Shown piece by piece: positions 39,777 to 52,400 of a stretch of 64,000 bases of DNA. This stretch comes from Dasyornis broadbenti (taxonomy: Eukaryota; Chordata; Aves; Passeriformes; Dasyornithidae). Each line of letters begins with the position of its first letter. Position 1 is the first letter of the stretch. Below the pieces are notes generated by a model, which saw only the letters and a list, made by a program, of their open reading frames with translations, ran no database searches and was not told where the DNA came from. The position numbers and the translations under genes are program-made. The stretch lies in the NCBI GenBank assembly GCA_013397935.1, contig VZRN01005622.1, positions 4,771,661-4,835,660 of the forward strand, in the 5' to 3' direction.

Positions 39777-39860
39777 AATCATCTTGTGTTTGTAACAAAA
39801 AACATCAGGAAAAATATGCTAGTTCTTCCTGATGTTTTTTAATACAAACACAAGATGATT
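39777..39860. repeat. 84-nt near-perfect inverted repeat (hairpin)
   Basis: The left arm 39777-39811 and right arm 39826-39860 are reverse complements at 33 of 35 positions. The only mismatches are two adjacent ones, 39795/39842 and 39796/39841. The loop is 14 bases (39812-39825). The arms begin aatcatcttg and end caagatgatt. Symmetry stops abruptly at both ends. Length and shape fit a microRNA precursor, but the stem is AU-rich and unusually perfect. A small fold-back element or a template-switch inversion fits equally well. No flanking terminal repeat or target-site duplication was identified. I do not recognise a known microRNA. Confidence 0.93.
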
Positions 39861-40980
39861 TCAAGCTAAACATGAAAAAGTACATCCAATTTAACTTATG
39901 AAAACAAATATATATTCTAGATTAAGTGGTTGTGCTGCCAGCATCTGGTATTTATGTATGTGCATGTGTGTTCATACAGTTTTTATTTAGGAGTTTTAAA
40001 ATTGCAAAAATTTGAAATACATTTTCTTATGTCATCTCTAATCAAAATATACAGATGAACATTGTTTTTCATAAAATTTTTTAACCCTTTCTTTGCAACA
40101 GACCATTTTACTAATGAAACGATGCTACTGTATATTGAATTTCACATTAAACATTGAATTAAGATGAGTCAGTGGTATACATTATCGGAATAATTTATGA
40201 CATACTGTAGAGAAGGTAACATTTAAAATGCAGATGAAAATATTTAATGAACTTCTTATAGATTAATGATGTGGCAAACAGTTGTTTGTTTCTATTTGAT
40301 GGTGATCCCATGAAGCCATTAGAGGTCCAGCTCCACCTATTAGTCACAATTCAGTGGCAACAGAGCTCCAGAAAAGCCAAATGCAACACATCCTTGTGAC
40401 ATTCTGCACTAAAGAACTGATGAAATATTAATCACTCTGGCTCCACAGGCAAAATGCAACAAAAAAAGAAAGTCAGAATAAGAAAAAATAGCACAGCAGG
40501 GGTGCTGTATATTACCATCAACAAGCCACTTTGAAAGGCTGAAGCAAAATGCAGCAACCCCAGCCCTACATGTTTGTAATTTTAAAACTCTTGTCATAGT
40601 TAAGTAATAGCATGGCCACAGCAGGATACACCAAAATTAAAGGTAAAAGCTCTCCTAAGGGGTGAAGAGAAGACGTAATAGTGCCAAAACCATCACTGGA
40701 AAAGGCATTTAGCTTTATTTTTTTTTTGAGAGAGAGAGCACAAAGCAGAAGAACTAGATTCATTACCAAGACTCATTTGGCACAATTATCTTTTCCTTTG
40801 TGATTTCTGAAAGCCTTTGACTGTCATCTGCTGTTGCAGAAATTTTCTGTGGTCTAGACATTTGGTCACTCATGCGAATGTCGACTCTTACCAGAGCAGG
40901 TCTGGGAGCGTTACTGGTCTTCACAGCTCTGGTCTCTTTTGAATGAAATTCTTCAGGAATCTACAGTTACTCAATGTGAA
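39861..40980. other. Unique non-coding stretch
   Basis: No gene is seen. A T10 run followed by a short GA repeat lies near 40718-40738. Confidence 0.6.
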
Positions 40981-41038
40981 AAAAACAAACCAAACCAAAA
41001 CAAAAAAACAAAACAACAACAACAACAAATTAAACAAA

Positions 41039-41076
<38 letters not shown>

Positions 41077-41096
41077 AAAAAAAACTAAAAAAACCC
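40981..41096. repeat. Long A-rich tract with A35 core
   Basis: AAAC and AAC units (40981-41040, including four or more AAC in a row) lead into an uninterrupted A35 run at 41041-41075, then broken A runs to 41096. The lysine/asparagine and phenylalanine frames crossing it are artefacts. Confidence 0.92.
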
Positions 41097-44000
41097 AAAG
41101 GGGCACAGTGGTTGTGAAAATGCTTGTTTACAAGAGAAGTTTTGCAAGTCTTCAAGTTTCCTAATGCTTCAAAATCTTTCTCTTATACCAAACAAAAATG
41201 AGGGATAAAATAATGATTTTCACCTTGGATCTCTTCCCTGAATGTGCTTCTAATACAAAATATTTCGAGATCAAGTTGACACCAATCTCACTTTGATTTG
41301 ATGGTTACGTAATACAGCAATTAAACCATCTTGGATTTTCTGGAGCCTTAAATATCAGGAAAACCTTCATTTTTTTTCCAAATCCCAGCCTTGCTGACTC
41401 ACCACTAGTAAGGATACAGTAAGTATTGCCCCATTGAGGTCATTATCTTATTCCTTGTAACCACTACAATTTACTCCACAGGCCTGTTTCTCATAATGTC
41501 TGAGTTACGTATTTGAATTAAATGCATGTTATTGTTCTCAAATTGTACTTAGATCCTGAAATAATTTATGTGCTTAGAAGATTTCAGCCATTCAGCATCA
41601 TCAGGGTTTCCAGTGAGTAATATTGCCCATTATCCATGAATCTGCTCTCTTAACAAAAACCTACAGTAGATTTTTCTGTATGTGGTCATTAACTGGTGAA
41701 TTAAATGTACCCGTGTATTTTTTCCAGCTGCAAAGGTACACGTTGGAGTATTCGTACTTTCTTCCCTCAGTTAAATACTGAACCCAGTTTTACAAAACAC
41801 CATTAAGAGAGAATTTCAAAACCACACATCGTTATACTGTGGTCATCGGTTCTCATCTTTGCATCTTTACATAAAGAACCAGTAAGTAGGAAGAATTTCA
41901 GTCTAGGATTATTGCCGGTGCTCACTGCTGCTTGGAGGGTCTTATTGTGAAATTCCAGCTACAGTATCAAGCTAGAAACAGCAACACACAGACACCTTTT
42001 CACACAAAATACAGATTGTTAATTGAATTTGTGCATTCGAAAAATTGTTACCAGGCTGCAGATCAAACCTACTCATTGCTAATGAAATTTAAAACATTTA
42101 CAGGTTGTCATTAATGTGAGGGAGGTGAAAAGCAAACATGGGTAGCAACTTTGTCTTTGTTAAATTTTGCATTGGTTTAATCAAAATCCAGAAGGAAGAA
42201 AAGAAAGGAGAAAGAAATAACAGAGTTAAATCATAGAAGTTGATATTTTTTTTTCCATTGTGTGACTTCATATTGGCTGCTAGAGTGTAATACAGGAAGG
42301 GTGAGAGAAAAGGGGCACTACAGCTGGACAAGCCATATTTGAGGAGCATCTTGGAGTCTCCAGTTAAATTGCACACCACAGTGAAATTCCCCTTTTCCTC
42401 TGATGCCAGGCTCAATCTATTTTGTAATAGCTGATTAGGGAGCCTTGCTGCATCTCCACTAGATTGATTCCTGTGCCAAATACATGAATGAAATGGGAGC
42501 TTTCAAAGGAGGGAAAGGATATCAGTTAGGGATCAGCAAAAAATCATTACAGTTCCCTTTTTCTCTAAATTGAAACTCCTCCACAAGTGGCACACCAAAG
42601 GCCCCTGCCATCTGACCTCCAGCCTGTCAATACCAAAAGAGAGGCTTTAAAGGCTTCCTGTAGCCCAGTAGATGCGATGTTTTGCACTTCCAAATGAAAG
42701 AACTCAAGTTTTCTATTTTATTCCCTGGCAGCACGGGGCCACAGGACTCACAAGGGCTGGTCCAGATGTGCCTGAGGCGTGGTGGCAGCCACCCCACTGC
42801 CAGGCTGCCGTGGCATTTGCCACTGGCAGGACACTGGTGACTTGCTGGAAACCCATTGCCCTGTCCTGCCCAACCTCTAGGGCCAGAAGGGGAATTCAAG
42901 AGTGGTCATAGCAGCAGAAGAAAAGGGTGAGTATTGGCAAATTTTTGCACAACAATTTAAACTTTGTTATCACAGAGTTTTTCTGTATCAATTAGATAAT
43001 TCGGCTGCAGGCTTTGCTATCATTGCAACTGGACTGTCAGTAACTTTGTGGGTTTTTTTATCAATCTGTTACAATTTTTATTACATATGCAATGAATTCT
43101 TATCTCTGCATATAAAGTGTGTTCTCTTTTGCCACAACAAGGTTCTCAGTTGAAGATTATTTCCCGCCTTTCAGCTTTATGTGGTAGAACTACTTACCAT
43201 CATTTGTTACAGTGCTGCCCTGCAATCCCTTTTCCTTTTGCAAATCTCAGTTCTCTTTCCTGCTTGGAAAACTGAGAAAACAATTCTCAATCAGCCCACG
43301 CAAGACAATCATACTGGTAGTGCTTGTGAAAATGGCAGTGTCTGGAGGTAACTTTTAAAAATAGTTCTAAAAAGAAGTATTATTACATGTTTTTATAGTG
43401 ACATGACTTTTTTCAAGTTCTTTGGTTTTGATTTTACCTTTTTAAAAGGAAAAGGTGGACCCATACTGCAAATCACATGTCATAAGGGAAAGCATAAAGA
43501 TTTATGAGAAATTTACTGAGAGATTCACTGCAACTACACCTATTTTATACACAAATAAAAAGATACCAAATGTGCTAATCCTGAAAACTGAAGCCTGCAG
43601 GAAAGAACTTTTTCAACCTATTTGCAATGTTTAATAAGTTCACCAGTAAAACAATACAAAAAAACCCTGTCACCAATCAAAGTAACCTAGTTTTAGAATT
43701 GAACCAGATTTTGACTCATTACTTTAGTGATAAAAATTAGTAGGCAAAATAACAACCCATTTATTAATTTATCACAGCCAAGTCTAGGTGGTGAATGGGA
43801 TTTTGTGATGCTTTATTCCTGCAGATTACGCAAACCTCTCCACAGTGAGTCTGAGTCCTCTGAAATGGAGCAAGTTCAGTGTAATTGAAGATTGGCTTGT
43901 TTTCCTTGGCAAAGGTTCTAGATTTTGTTTTACCCAAATGTGTTGCAAAATTGCAACAGCAACTTTCAAAGTAAAAAAAAAAACAAACATATTTATAATC

Positions 44001-44250
44001 AAATATTACCCATACCTTCTCTTTTTTCTTATAATACAGTAAATTAATCGTTGTGCTCCTCATATTAAAATCACATACGTGCCTGAGAACATCTGTAAAG
44101 AAATTATCCTTTTTATAAAGAACTCTGTGAACAGAAAATAGTACATCAATTCTTACAGGTGCTTTTTTTAATGCACTGATTTACACCTGCATTTAAGAGC
44201 AAGTTTCTCACAGATCCTGTACATACAATACCGTATTTCTACGATCTAGT
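41097..44250. other. Unique non-coding stretch
   Basis: No gene is recognised. A GC-richer section lies at 42720-42900 and carries frames of 79-90 codons on both strands without known motifs. Confidence 0.55.
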
Positions 44251-44295
44251 ATTGGACATTTCAGTAGAAGAAGTACATTTTATTATGTAAACTGA
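44251..44295 (+). repeat. 45-bp direct repeat, copy 1
   Basis: It matches 45041-45085 at 41 of 45 positions. The last 25 bases, starting aagtacattt, are identical. The copies are 790 bases apart in the same orientation. Copy 2 is joined directly to LTR C, so copy 1 may be a fragment of a second LTR of the same family or part of a local duplication. Confidence 0.88.
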
Positions 44296-45040
44296 CTAAA
44301 AGTTATGAATCTAAGTAGTTGCTGACCAATTTATTAACCATCATGTGTTCATATGATTGGCTTCTAGGTACCAGTCTTCTGATAAGGACTGAATAATGAA
44401 CACAACACCTAAAGGCCCCTCAACTTATAGGGCGTGGAGCCCTCTCCATGAGGAATATGGGAAATATCACAGTTTAGATTGATCAAGTTTATACAGCTGA
44501 GCAATGGTGTAATTAACCAGTAATTCAGATAACAGAGATGTTACCATGAAATAACAAATGCCTCACAGGTGCTGGCAATCTCTGAAGCCTGGAATAAACA
44601 AAAGGCAATATCGTCACTACTACATGTCATAAATACATGTTTATGTTAAGAAAAACAGTAATACAGCACAGAATTTTTTACTTAAAGAAAATGCTTAGTG
44701 TTTTTCATTAGAAGAGTCCTGAAAACGTAACAAGTGATATTTTAACTAACACCACCAAAATGAGTAATCAAATGAAGGCTATGCAAAGCATTCTCTTCAT
44801 TTTAATGTATAAAAGCTATCAAATATTTGGTTTTGTTTAATGTCTATTTGCTAGCATTTAAATATTTAACCTGATGCAGGTCTCTGGGCTTCAGAGCAAC
44901 CAAGACACCATTTTTTAGACGGGGAATGTCACAGTGGGGAATCATAAGTAATATTTTTGAAGTCAACAGGGGTTTGTTTTCATCTGTGTTCTCCATAAAT
45001 CAAGAATGCAATATTTTCTCAGTTTCAGTTACCACCCACA
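44296..45040. other. Spacer between the direct repeats
   Basis: No gene is seen. The right part, from about 44925 onward, may belong to the 5' side of LTR C, but I cannot confirm this by recognition. Confidence 0.5.
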
Positions 45041-45350
45041 ACTGGATATTTCAGCAGATGAAGTACATTTTATTATGTAAACTGAGCAAAGGGATATTCC
45101 ACAGCACGTGGCATCATGCTCAGCATGCAAAGCTGAGTGGCTGAACAACTGCCTGCCCGTGGGATCTGGTGAACGAATTCTTTGTTTTGCTCTCCTTATG
45201 CAAAGCCTTTGCTTTCCTTATTAAACTGTCTCTGTCTTTAACACAGCTTATGGCTTTCTGCACTTTTGTCCTCTTGATTTTTCCCCCCCAAACCAACCTA
45301 GAGCGCGTGGCTGGGTGGTGCTTTGTTGTTGTCTGGGGTTAAACCACAAG
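45041..45350 (+). mobile_element. LTR C: degenerate avian ERV LTR
   Basis: Successive blocks match, from memory, an abundant LTR family of Neoaves, probably ERVL-like. They are 'ggcatcatgctcagcatg' (45111-45128), then 'actgcctgcc' (about 45149), 'ttgttttgctct', 'cctttgctttcctt', and 'attaaactgtc' (45220-45230) with polyadenylation signal ATTAAA at 45220-45225. The end carries 'ggctgggtggtgctttg' and the terminal 'ggggttaaaccac' (45335-45347). The place where the family has its TATA box reads 'catgcaaag' (45124-45132), so the promoter looks mutated, and the stretch between it and 45145 is shorter than I remember, suggesting an internal deletion. No internal retroviral genes are seen. The 5' boundary could lie further upstream, to about 44925. 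Confidence 0.72.
45220..45225 (+). terminator. Polyadenylation signal of LTR C
   Basis: ATTAAA, the common variant signal, lies within 'cttattaaactgtc' at the position I expect for this LTR family. It is the one LTR signal that appears intact in this copy. Confidence 0.5.
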
Positions 45351-45470
45351 CAGAGGGTGTGATGGCAAAACAACTTATTGGCCACATCAAGGTTGCATGC
45401 GTCGAAAACAGCTTAATTTGTCTCTTGGAACTCCTGTCTACAGAACAAAGAGAGTGTTAGCTTGTTCTTT
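45351..45470. other. Spacer between LTR C and T-rich tract
   Basis: About 120 bases with no recognised feature. There is no obvious start of retroviral internal sequence such as a primer-binding site. Confidence 0.5.
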
Positions 45471-45486
45471 TCTTTTTTTTTTTTTT

Positions 45487-45526
<40 letters not shown>
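45471..45526. repeat. T-rich tract with T37 core
   Basis: Almost pure T is interrupted by ccc at 45487-45489 and then runs as T37 from 45490 to 45526. It is one of the longest homopolymers in the window, and its exact length is likely uncertain in the assembly. Confidence 0.92.
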
Positions 45527-45530
<4 letters not shown>

Positions 45531-45829
45531 ATTTGCATTTTCTATGGAATCAAAGCAGCTTTTCCTTCTCATGTCACAATACAAAAAGGCTGATCATCTT
45601 GGGACAATATACGTGTGAGACAGAATATGAGGTTCACAAAGTGTTGTTTTAATAATTCATTCTTAGGTCATCAAAGGGAAGCCAGGCTTTAGAAGTTCCT
45701 TTGTTAGTCAGTATAAAACAAGTATCACTGCACAGAAGAACAGCAATCACTGGGTGGCCTCTCCTGAGTACTGAACCCAGGGCTTTTTCTTGTTTTCTTG
45801 TTTATATCAGGACATTTCCTGCTGTCCAC

Positions 45830-45998
45830 CAAGTCAAGAATTGTAAGGGGCTGCGCAGGCAGGCAGTGGAAGTGTTTGAGAAATGGCTCAGCGTAGCACT
45901 TGGTGCTGTGCTTTAGTGGAGATGTTGGTGCTTGGTCAAAGGCTGGACTTGGTGACCTTGGAGGTCTTTTTCAAGCACAAAGATTCTTGGATTCTAAG
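45830..45998 (+). mobile_element. CR1 LINE 3'-end fragment
   Basis: The segment follows the CR1 3' region in order: 'cagtggaagtgtttgag', 'gctcagcgtagcactt', 'gctttagtggagatgttgg', 'ggctggacttggtgacctt', 'ggaggtctttttcaa' and an eroded terminal repeat 'gattcttggattcta'. Only the untranslated 3' portion remains. It is more diverged at the extreme end than the copy at 26368-26477. It lies about 480 bases downstream of LTR C in the same orientation. The 5' truncation point is approximate. Confidence 0.83.
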
Positions 45999-46430
45999 TC
46001 AGAAGCTGCTGAACAGCCGCACATCTGCAAACAGAAACCAGCAGCTGATGTATTCCAAGCGTCAGTTCACAGCTCGGAGGTTGCAGCCACAGCCATGAAC
46101 TTCTGGAAGGGTCTGTGCCACCAAATGCCCAATGAGAGCCAAAACTCTCCCTTCCAGATGACGCACCAGCGCAGCTTGGGGCTCCTCAGGACCTCTTGGC
46201 CCAACAGCAACTCCATGAGAGAAGCGGGAAAAGGGCAGACACCCTCCCCCAGGGATGCTGGGCCAGCTGGCACTGGAGCCTGGAGCCACTCCAGAGAGCT
46301 TCTGGTCAGAAGAATTAATGAGAGATTATGGCCCACAGTCTTCCTCACAACTGCTGCTGACGTGCCACAAATGCCATAAAAGCTGCTGCTCTTGCGGCAG
46401 CAAAGGAGGAACGTACCAAAACAAAAGAGA
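45999..46430. other. GC-rich unclassified block
   Basis: About 430 bases of GC-rich sequence follow directly after the CR1 end and stand out from the AT-rich surroundings. A 159-codon plus-strand frame (45900-46379) runs from inside CR1 through it, with frames on the minus strand too, so codon content is not the cause. A TATA-like cataaaag lies near 46374-46381. It could be an unrecognised repeat, such as an LTR or part of another element, or unique sequence. Confidence 0.45.
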
Positions 46431-49400
46431 CTTTTGATGTTGGTTTCCTGGGCAGACAGACCATTGTTGACTCTATTTGGGACCTAGTTAGCAGAAGGCA
46501 AAAGGAGAAAGAAAAAAGCAGAAACAGCTGTAGCTTTTATTGCAGGAGCTCAGTCCTGCTGAATGTGGTAAATAAGGAATTTTAAAAGACTAATAAGGAG
46601 AAAGGCTGGTGACATGAAATAGAGCAGTCAACTGGCACAGCTTCCTCCATTGAGCCATGGCTCTAACTTGATAATAAAAAGAAACTGTGAAATAAAATAC
46701 GCATTGTAGTCTAGAACACGTGAGATCACACTCTAAAACATTTCTAGAGAAATGCTTAATTTTTAAACATATAGGACCTAGGTTACTGAAAAAAATTGGC
46801 AACATTCAAAATGAGCAGCTAAAGTAAAAAAATGGCTGCTTTAGTGAATGGCTCTCTAGAAAATACTGTATAGTGGTGACTAAGTAGTTTTCCACACCAG
46901 TACTTTACAGCTCATCAGAGAGCCTTATTATCAGTTATTTAAAAAAAAAAAAAAAATTTTTTTATTTAATGATACATTCACATAAACTTAACAGTCAAAT
47001 TTTTATTCCCTATAAAAGTCATGCCTTTTCCTCTTAATATCTTATATTCCTGGGACCACTTAAAGGCAATCAGAAATAAAAATGTTACAGATGCAAGGAA
47101 ATGAATCTAAACGGCAGTGTGTGTGAAAAGGTAAAACAACAATAAACCAACAAAAAACTCAACCTAAAACTGTGACATCAAATTACATTGGTGAGCATAA
47201 AATGTAGAGGAAAACACCAGACAAGAAATTAATTTGGGATGCAGGCTAAAGCATACTGAGTCCTATAGTAAGACTTCCTTTGACTTAAGTGATAATTTAT
47301 CCATATCCTAATGGTGAAAATAGTGGGAATCTTATCCTGGACATATCATTCCAAACTATTTCACTCCATCAAAGTTGAGCAATAGCACAAGGCACTATCA
47401 AAAAGCAACCACTAATTAAAGATAGACAAAACTTTTTTGAAACTTAGTAATGCTTTAGCCATTAAAAACATATCTACTGAAAGGTATTTAGTAATCGAGA
47501 CCAATTAAGCTGCCTGACCTCTTAGAAAACAGATTATTTCCAATATCTGTAACTACAGTCTATTCCATCTTTTTTTGCCAGCTGTGAGAGGAAAACTTCA
47601 AACTTGGACCAACTAAAGCCATTTAAGTAATTTGCTTTTACTGTTTTTACTTATTTTTTTTCTGATTTTCTAAGAAATCTGTTACACAATTGGAAGGGAT
47701 TTTTTGCCTGTTTAAGGAATTGCAAGCTACAAAAACACAGAAATTGTCTGTTATTTTAAAAGCCTGTGTTAGTGGAGAAAAAGCTGGCCACATAAGTTTG
47801 ACTTATTTGCAAGCAACTGAGACTTGATGAATTTTCATACTGAACAGGGGAAGAAACACCAGGCATGAATATTCATCAGGAAGCAAAATCTCCAACCAAG
47901 GATCCAAGATCTGGTGTTCTTCTGGTGTTCAGCCTTGGCCTGTCCAGCTTCAGTAGCTGAAGTAGAAAAGTCTCATTCAGTTGTAACAAAATACTGAACT
48001 GAAAAGGCAAAAGGCTGTTACCAATTTTTAGTTTGGAAATTTCTTTATTTACACACCTAAAAGATTCCTATTTGAAATTCACAGTTAAAATTCAGTTCTA
48101 AAGGCTTCTCATCAGGCACACCAAACATAAGCTCCCGAAGAGCCTGCAAGCTGGGAATAAATGTTTTGAAAGTCAATGCGTTGCATCCAGGTTTCTAAGG
48201 ATGGCGTGGCACAAGACTTCAGCTCCAAGGTAGATAAAACACTTCAAAGAGTGAGATTAGATTTATGCCCAGCACCTAGGGACTTCCACTTCAGGTAAAA
48301 ATCAATTATTCTTAAACAAATATCCTTATGTACTGCATAATTTAAATAAATACATAAATAAATACATCCATATTTTTGGTAATGAAGAGTACCCTAAAAT
48401 TAATGGGGTTTTTTTTCCCATTGAAACATGGAAATTAACAGAGAATTTAACCCTATAGCGGATGGAATTACGTCAGCAGTGTGGATGTGTTTATCCTACA
48501 AATACCAACTCACAAGGCAATAATTTGCTTCTGTACAATCAACACCAACTTCCACAGGGACTGCAGCACATTCCTGTCTTGGTTCAACTTTCTACCTTTT
48601 GTAATGTGATTGTGTTGGCTGGACTGATTAAACTCTGTGTTGCAATGCATGGCACATGGATTATAAAGTGTCCTAACACGTGAAAAAGTATCATTTTCTT
48701 GACCTAGAATACCTATTCTGGCCTTAAAATTGTGGTAGGTTGCAAATTTGTGTACTATTTGAATAGCTTTAGTGTCTTTTTTAAAAAAAATGCAAATTAT
48801 TTTTGCAAAAATACATAGAACTCAATCTTATATAAACAGGTAAAACAAGTCCATCATAACAACTCTCAATTAGCAATAATGAGATCTATAAAAATAGGTT
48901 TTCCAAGTTATGTGTCGTGGCCTTGAAAAAAAAGAGGGTTTTTTTGTGGCAGCTCAGTCCTGCACAATGCTCACACCAGCACAACTTAAAAAAAAAAAAG
49001 AGAAAACTCATTCTACTAAATAACATGTACTTTCTTAACGGTGATGAAATTTATTTTCCCCTCTAACAACAACAGCAAGAGGAAGAATTTACAGAAAAGC
49101 AGACAAGGAAATTAAATCCATAACATTAAAAGTTATGTTAAACATAATTAACGTTGTGACATAAAAAAAACTGATAAAAGCCAGGAAATTGAAACCTAGG
49201 GCTGACACTCTATCTATAATGCTCTCTGTTTTTCCATGACATGACTTAAAACCAGAGTTATAGCCTTAAGTTTAAATTTCCTGTCTGTTGTCAGTTTGTG
49301 TCCAAACCTTCATGTTCCTTAAATACAGGCTTTGTGCATTTAATTGTATATTACCCTTTTATTGAAATGAGAATCAACAGTAAAATCAGAACCTTTAGAA

Positions 49401-52400
49401 AACAGTTTTGGGAAAACCCCTGTATGAGTTTGAAGTGGTCCATGTCTTGCCTTTGACCTTCACTACATTTTCTTCAAATGCAAGTTACCTGTAAATCTTA
49501 ATTTCCTGCTAAATTGTGAAAGCAAGCATTTTCTGTTTTCAAACACAGGTATTTCATTTATAAACTACACGTGATCGCAATAAATCTCTAGGAGAAAACA
49601 GCAAAATCTATTTTTGTTGGAGATATTATTTTTCTTGATCATAATTGTTATTTATTATATCTTTAAATCTATCTCATACTTTTATTTTTTGGTGTAGGGC
49701 AAACAGATGATAGTAACTGTCTCTGTGGAGTTTGACATGACTGTAAATGCTCTTCATGGGCCTCAGTTTCTTTGTATAAATAAGATCATAACCTTCAAGC
49801 AAAAATTATTACTGTTGTTACATTTCAAAGCCGCAGAAGTGGAAGAAGTGTGGTTTTAAACAACCTCAGCAGTTTCAAGCGCTACAAAAACTCAAAAATG
49901 TGTTTATAATACATTCTATTTCTTTCAGAGAAAAAGAAAAAGCAAGACCAAATTAATTCCTAACATATATCTTGACTTCCTATATTGTTCCAAAGGCTTA
50001 TGGTTCTCCCATCTCTTTGTAGATATTAGGTTAACACACAGAAATGATAATTTAAAAGATAAAGAATATAACTTAGTTGAGCTACACTACAGACTGCATT
50101 TACAACTCTTTGGTACAGGTATATCTATTTTCTAATACAATCTTGTAAAGGTTTTAAGTATATTGAGGTAACCTAATCTTTATTTACTGGCAAAATACTT
50201 CTTTTCCATTTTAAAAGTGGTATAAAGTAACAAAGTAATAATGTTGTCTGTGTAAGAGAAGGAAATCGGCTGAAAGGATCTTATTAGTTTTAATTCAGCC
50301 AGTGAATAGATAGAAAAGAGCGTATTAGAAATCTCTTTCTTTAAGCCAGTGACATCGCATATGAGGAAGTAGGATTATTTCATATATGATTAAAGGGACA
50401 CATTTATTCAGTGAATTCATTGGAATTACATCCAGAATCTTCCTTTGGGAATAATTTTACCTGGTGGTGCTGATCCTTCTCTGGTAAAAATCCCTCAGGC
50501 TACTTTGACTTGATTTATGACCGCTAGCAATGAGGCCCATTATTCCAAAAGAGCAAAATTTTTGTTCCTCAAGAAGAACTGCCAAGAAAAGCAAAGGAAT
50601 CTTAATTGTAGCATTTGATAAATTCATATATTCTCTAAATTTATTTATATAGTCAATCCTTTTTAAATAAACATTTTCTGAAAGCCTAAAGAATGTTATA
50701 CCTATTTTAAACAGTACCCTACTACATACAAGATGGTGCAATAAATTATTTCATGAGGAAACAAAGTCTCTTTGACCTTAAGGGAAATTAATTCATATCA
50801 AATCTCTGCACATCCAAAGGACTCATCCACACAGGGTGTGTCTAATAAGCAGGCAGGTTTAGCAAGATGGGCCAGGGTTCACCTGCCCTGAGCATACCTA
50901 GAGCCAAAGATGAGTCTCTCTGTAAATCACCACATTACCCAAATGAACATACATGCCATTTGGCCTGGGCTTGGCTCCTGGCTGCTGAATTCCAGCACAA
51001 TTTACACTCTCTGAAGAGGATCATGAGCAGAGTAAATGAAGAAATAAATTAAGAAAACAATGAGGTGCTCTGCGTCTCAGCTCGTTTGTGTTCACAGCGT
51101 AAACTCCATAGCGTGACACAGCCGTGGCCATGGGGCAAGGATTGTCCTGGCCAATGCAAACACTGAACCTGCCTCTCGGGCTGCCTGTGGCATCCATGGA
51201 AAAACAGAAACATTAGCAGCTCTCCTCATGCGCAGGAATCACCAAAACAACTTAGCTGGCTTACTAAAGGTGGCAGCTCATCTCTTCTGTCTAAAAGGCA
51301 GGTCAAGGTGCCAGGCTCAGATGCAGATGATGCAAATCCCCACCAAATGTCATTTAAAAATCAAACTTGCAGAATTTTTGACTGTTTATCTCTTCCTGGT
51401 TTTATCTTTCAAAGTGTTATTCTTTAATACATATCATAGGAAGACTCCAACACTTTATCTGTTGCTCCATGGCATTTTAAGCACTACCATGGTGGAAACT
51501 GATCTGGGCACAGATTAAGCAAATGGCTCGTTTCAAATACAAAGTGCAGTGTATGAGGACATGCTTTCTCCGGTCTGATACAGAGTTACCTTTGATTTTG
51601 CATCAAGATGATAACTGATTTATATGTAAAACCTATACTTTTTCTTCCTACAGGCCGCTGTTGGATAACCTGCTCTTTCACCATTTTTGCAAACCTTGCA
51701 TGTGCAGTAAAGATTTTTTGGCAATAGTTTAGAGGCTTCCTCCCCCACTACTTCTTATGAACTCCATCTGGCCAGAATGAACGGATCTAAGTTGAACAGT
51801 ACATCAAATCCCCAAGTGACGTACTCCTAAATCCATTGTTTCTCATAATGTTTCAAAGAATTATGTTTAAGTAAGGAAATTCAGGGCTTAGTAATATATT
51901 GATAATTAACACAGCAGATGTTGTATAAGTGTAGGCTGCAATAGCATTTCTGTCTGAAAAGAAAGTCAGTGTATTAAGCAAGAATAGAAACATTTCAGTG
52001 GCACTATTTTAGGTATTTTTAAAATAGTTTAGTCTTATAAATAGCTGATTTCATGTCTGAAACCAAAATATACAGCAGTCCTCACAATCTGGTCTTTGAG
52101 TTTTTTGTTATAATTTTTTTTTCCTGTCTTACCTCATTCAAGTTCCAAATGAATCCATATTTTCCATGATTTATTGGGTAACATTGTAAGAAAGGCAAGA
52201 CAGTAACCTCGGGCAAACCATATGCAGTGAACAGGTTCCAGAGCCACTTTATTGCTTTCTACCAGTGGTAGGTTAGCACTGGCAGGCTTCCTTCTGAATA
52301 GGTTACAACTGCTATCAGATACATCTGTTCAGCATTTTACTGCAAAGGGAATGTAATGCCAGAGCAATGCTAAACTTGGATTGCCCATTTCCTGAGATTA

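Noticed and set aside
39777..39860. Calling the hairpin a rho-independent terminator or a named microRNA
   Set aside because: The context is a vertebrate nuclear genome, so a bacterial terminator does not apply. I do not recognise the arms as a known microRNA and have no expression evidence.
45900..46379. 159-codon plus-strand frame
   Set aside because: It begins inside the CR1 3' untranslated fragment and runs into unclassified GC-rich sequence. There is no recognised domain, and opposite-strand frames are also open.
49758..49790. MIR-like 'cctcagtttctttgtat'
   Set aside because: Too short and too diverged to separate from chance, and the neighbouring MIR core is absent.
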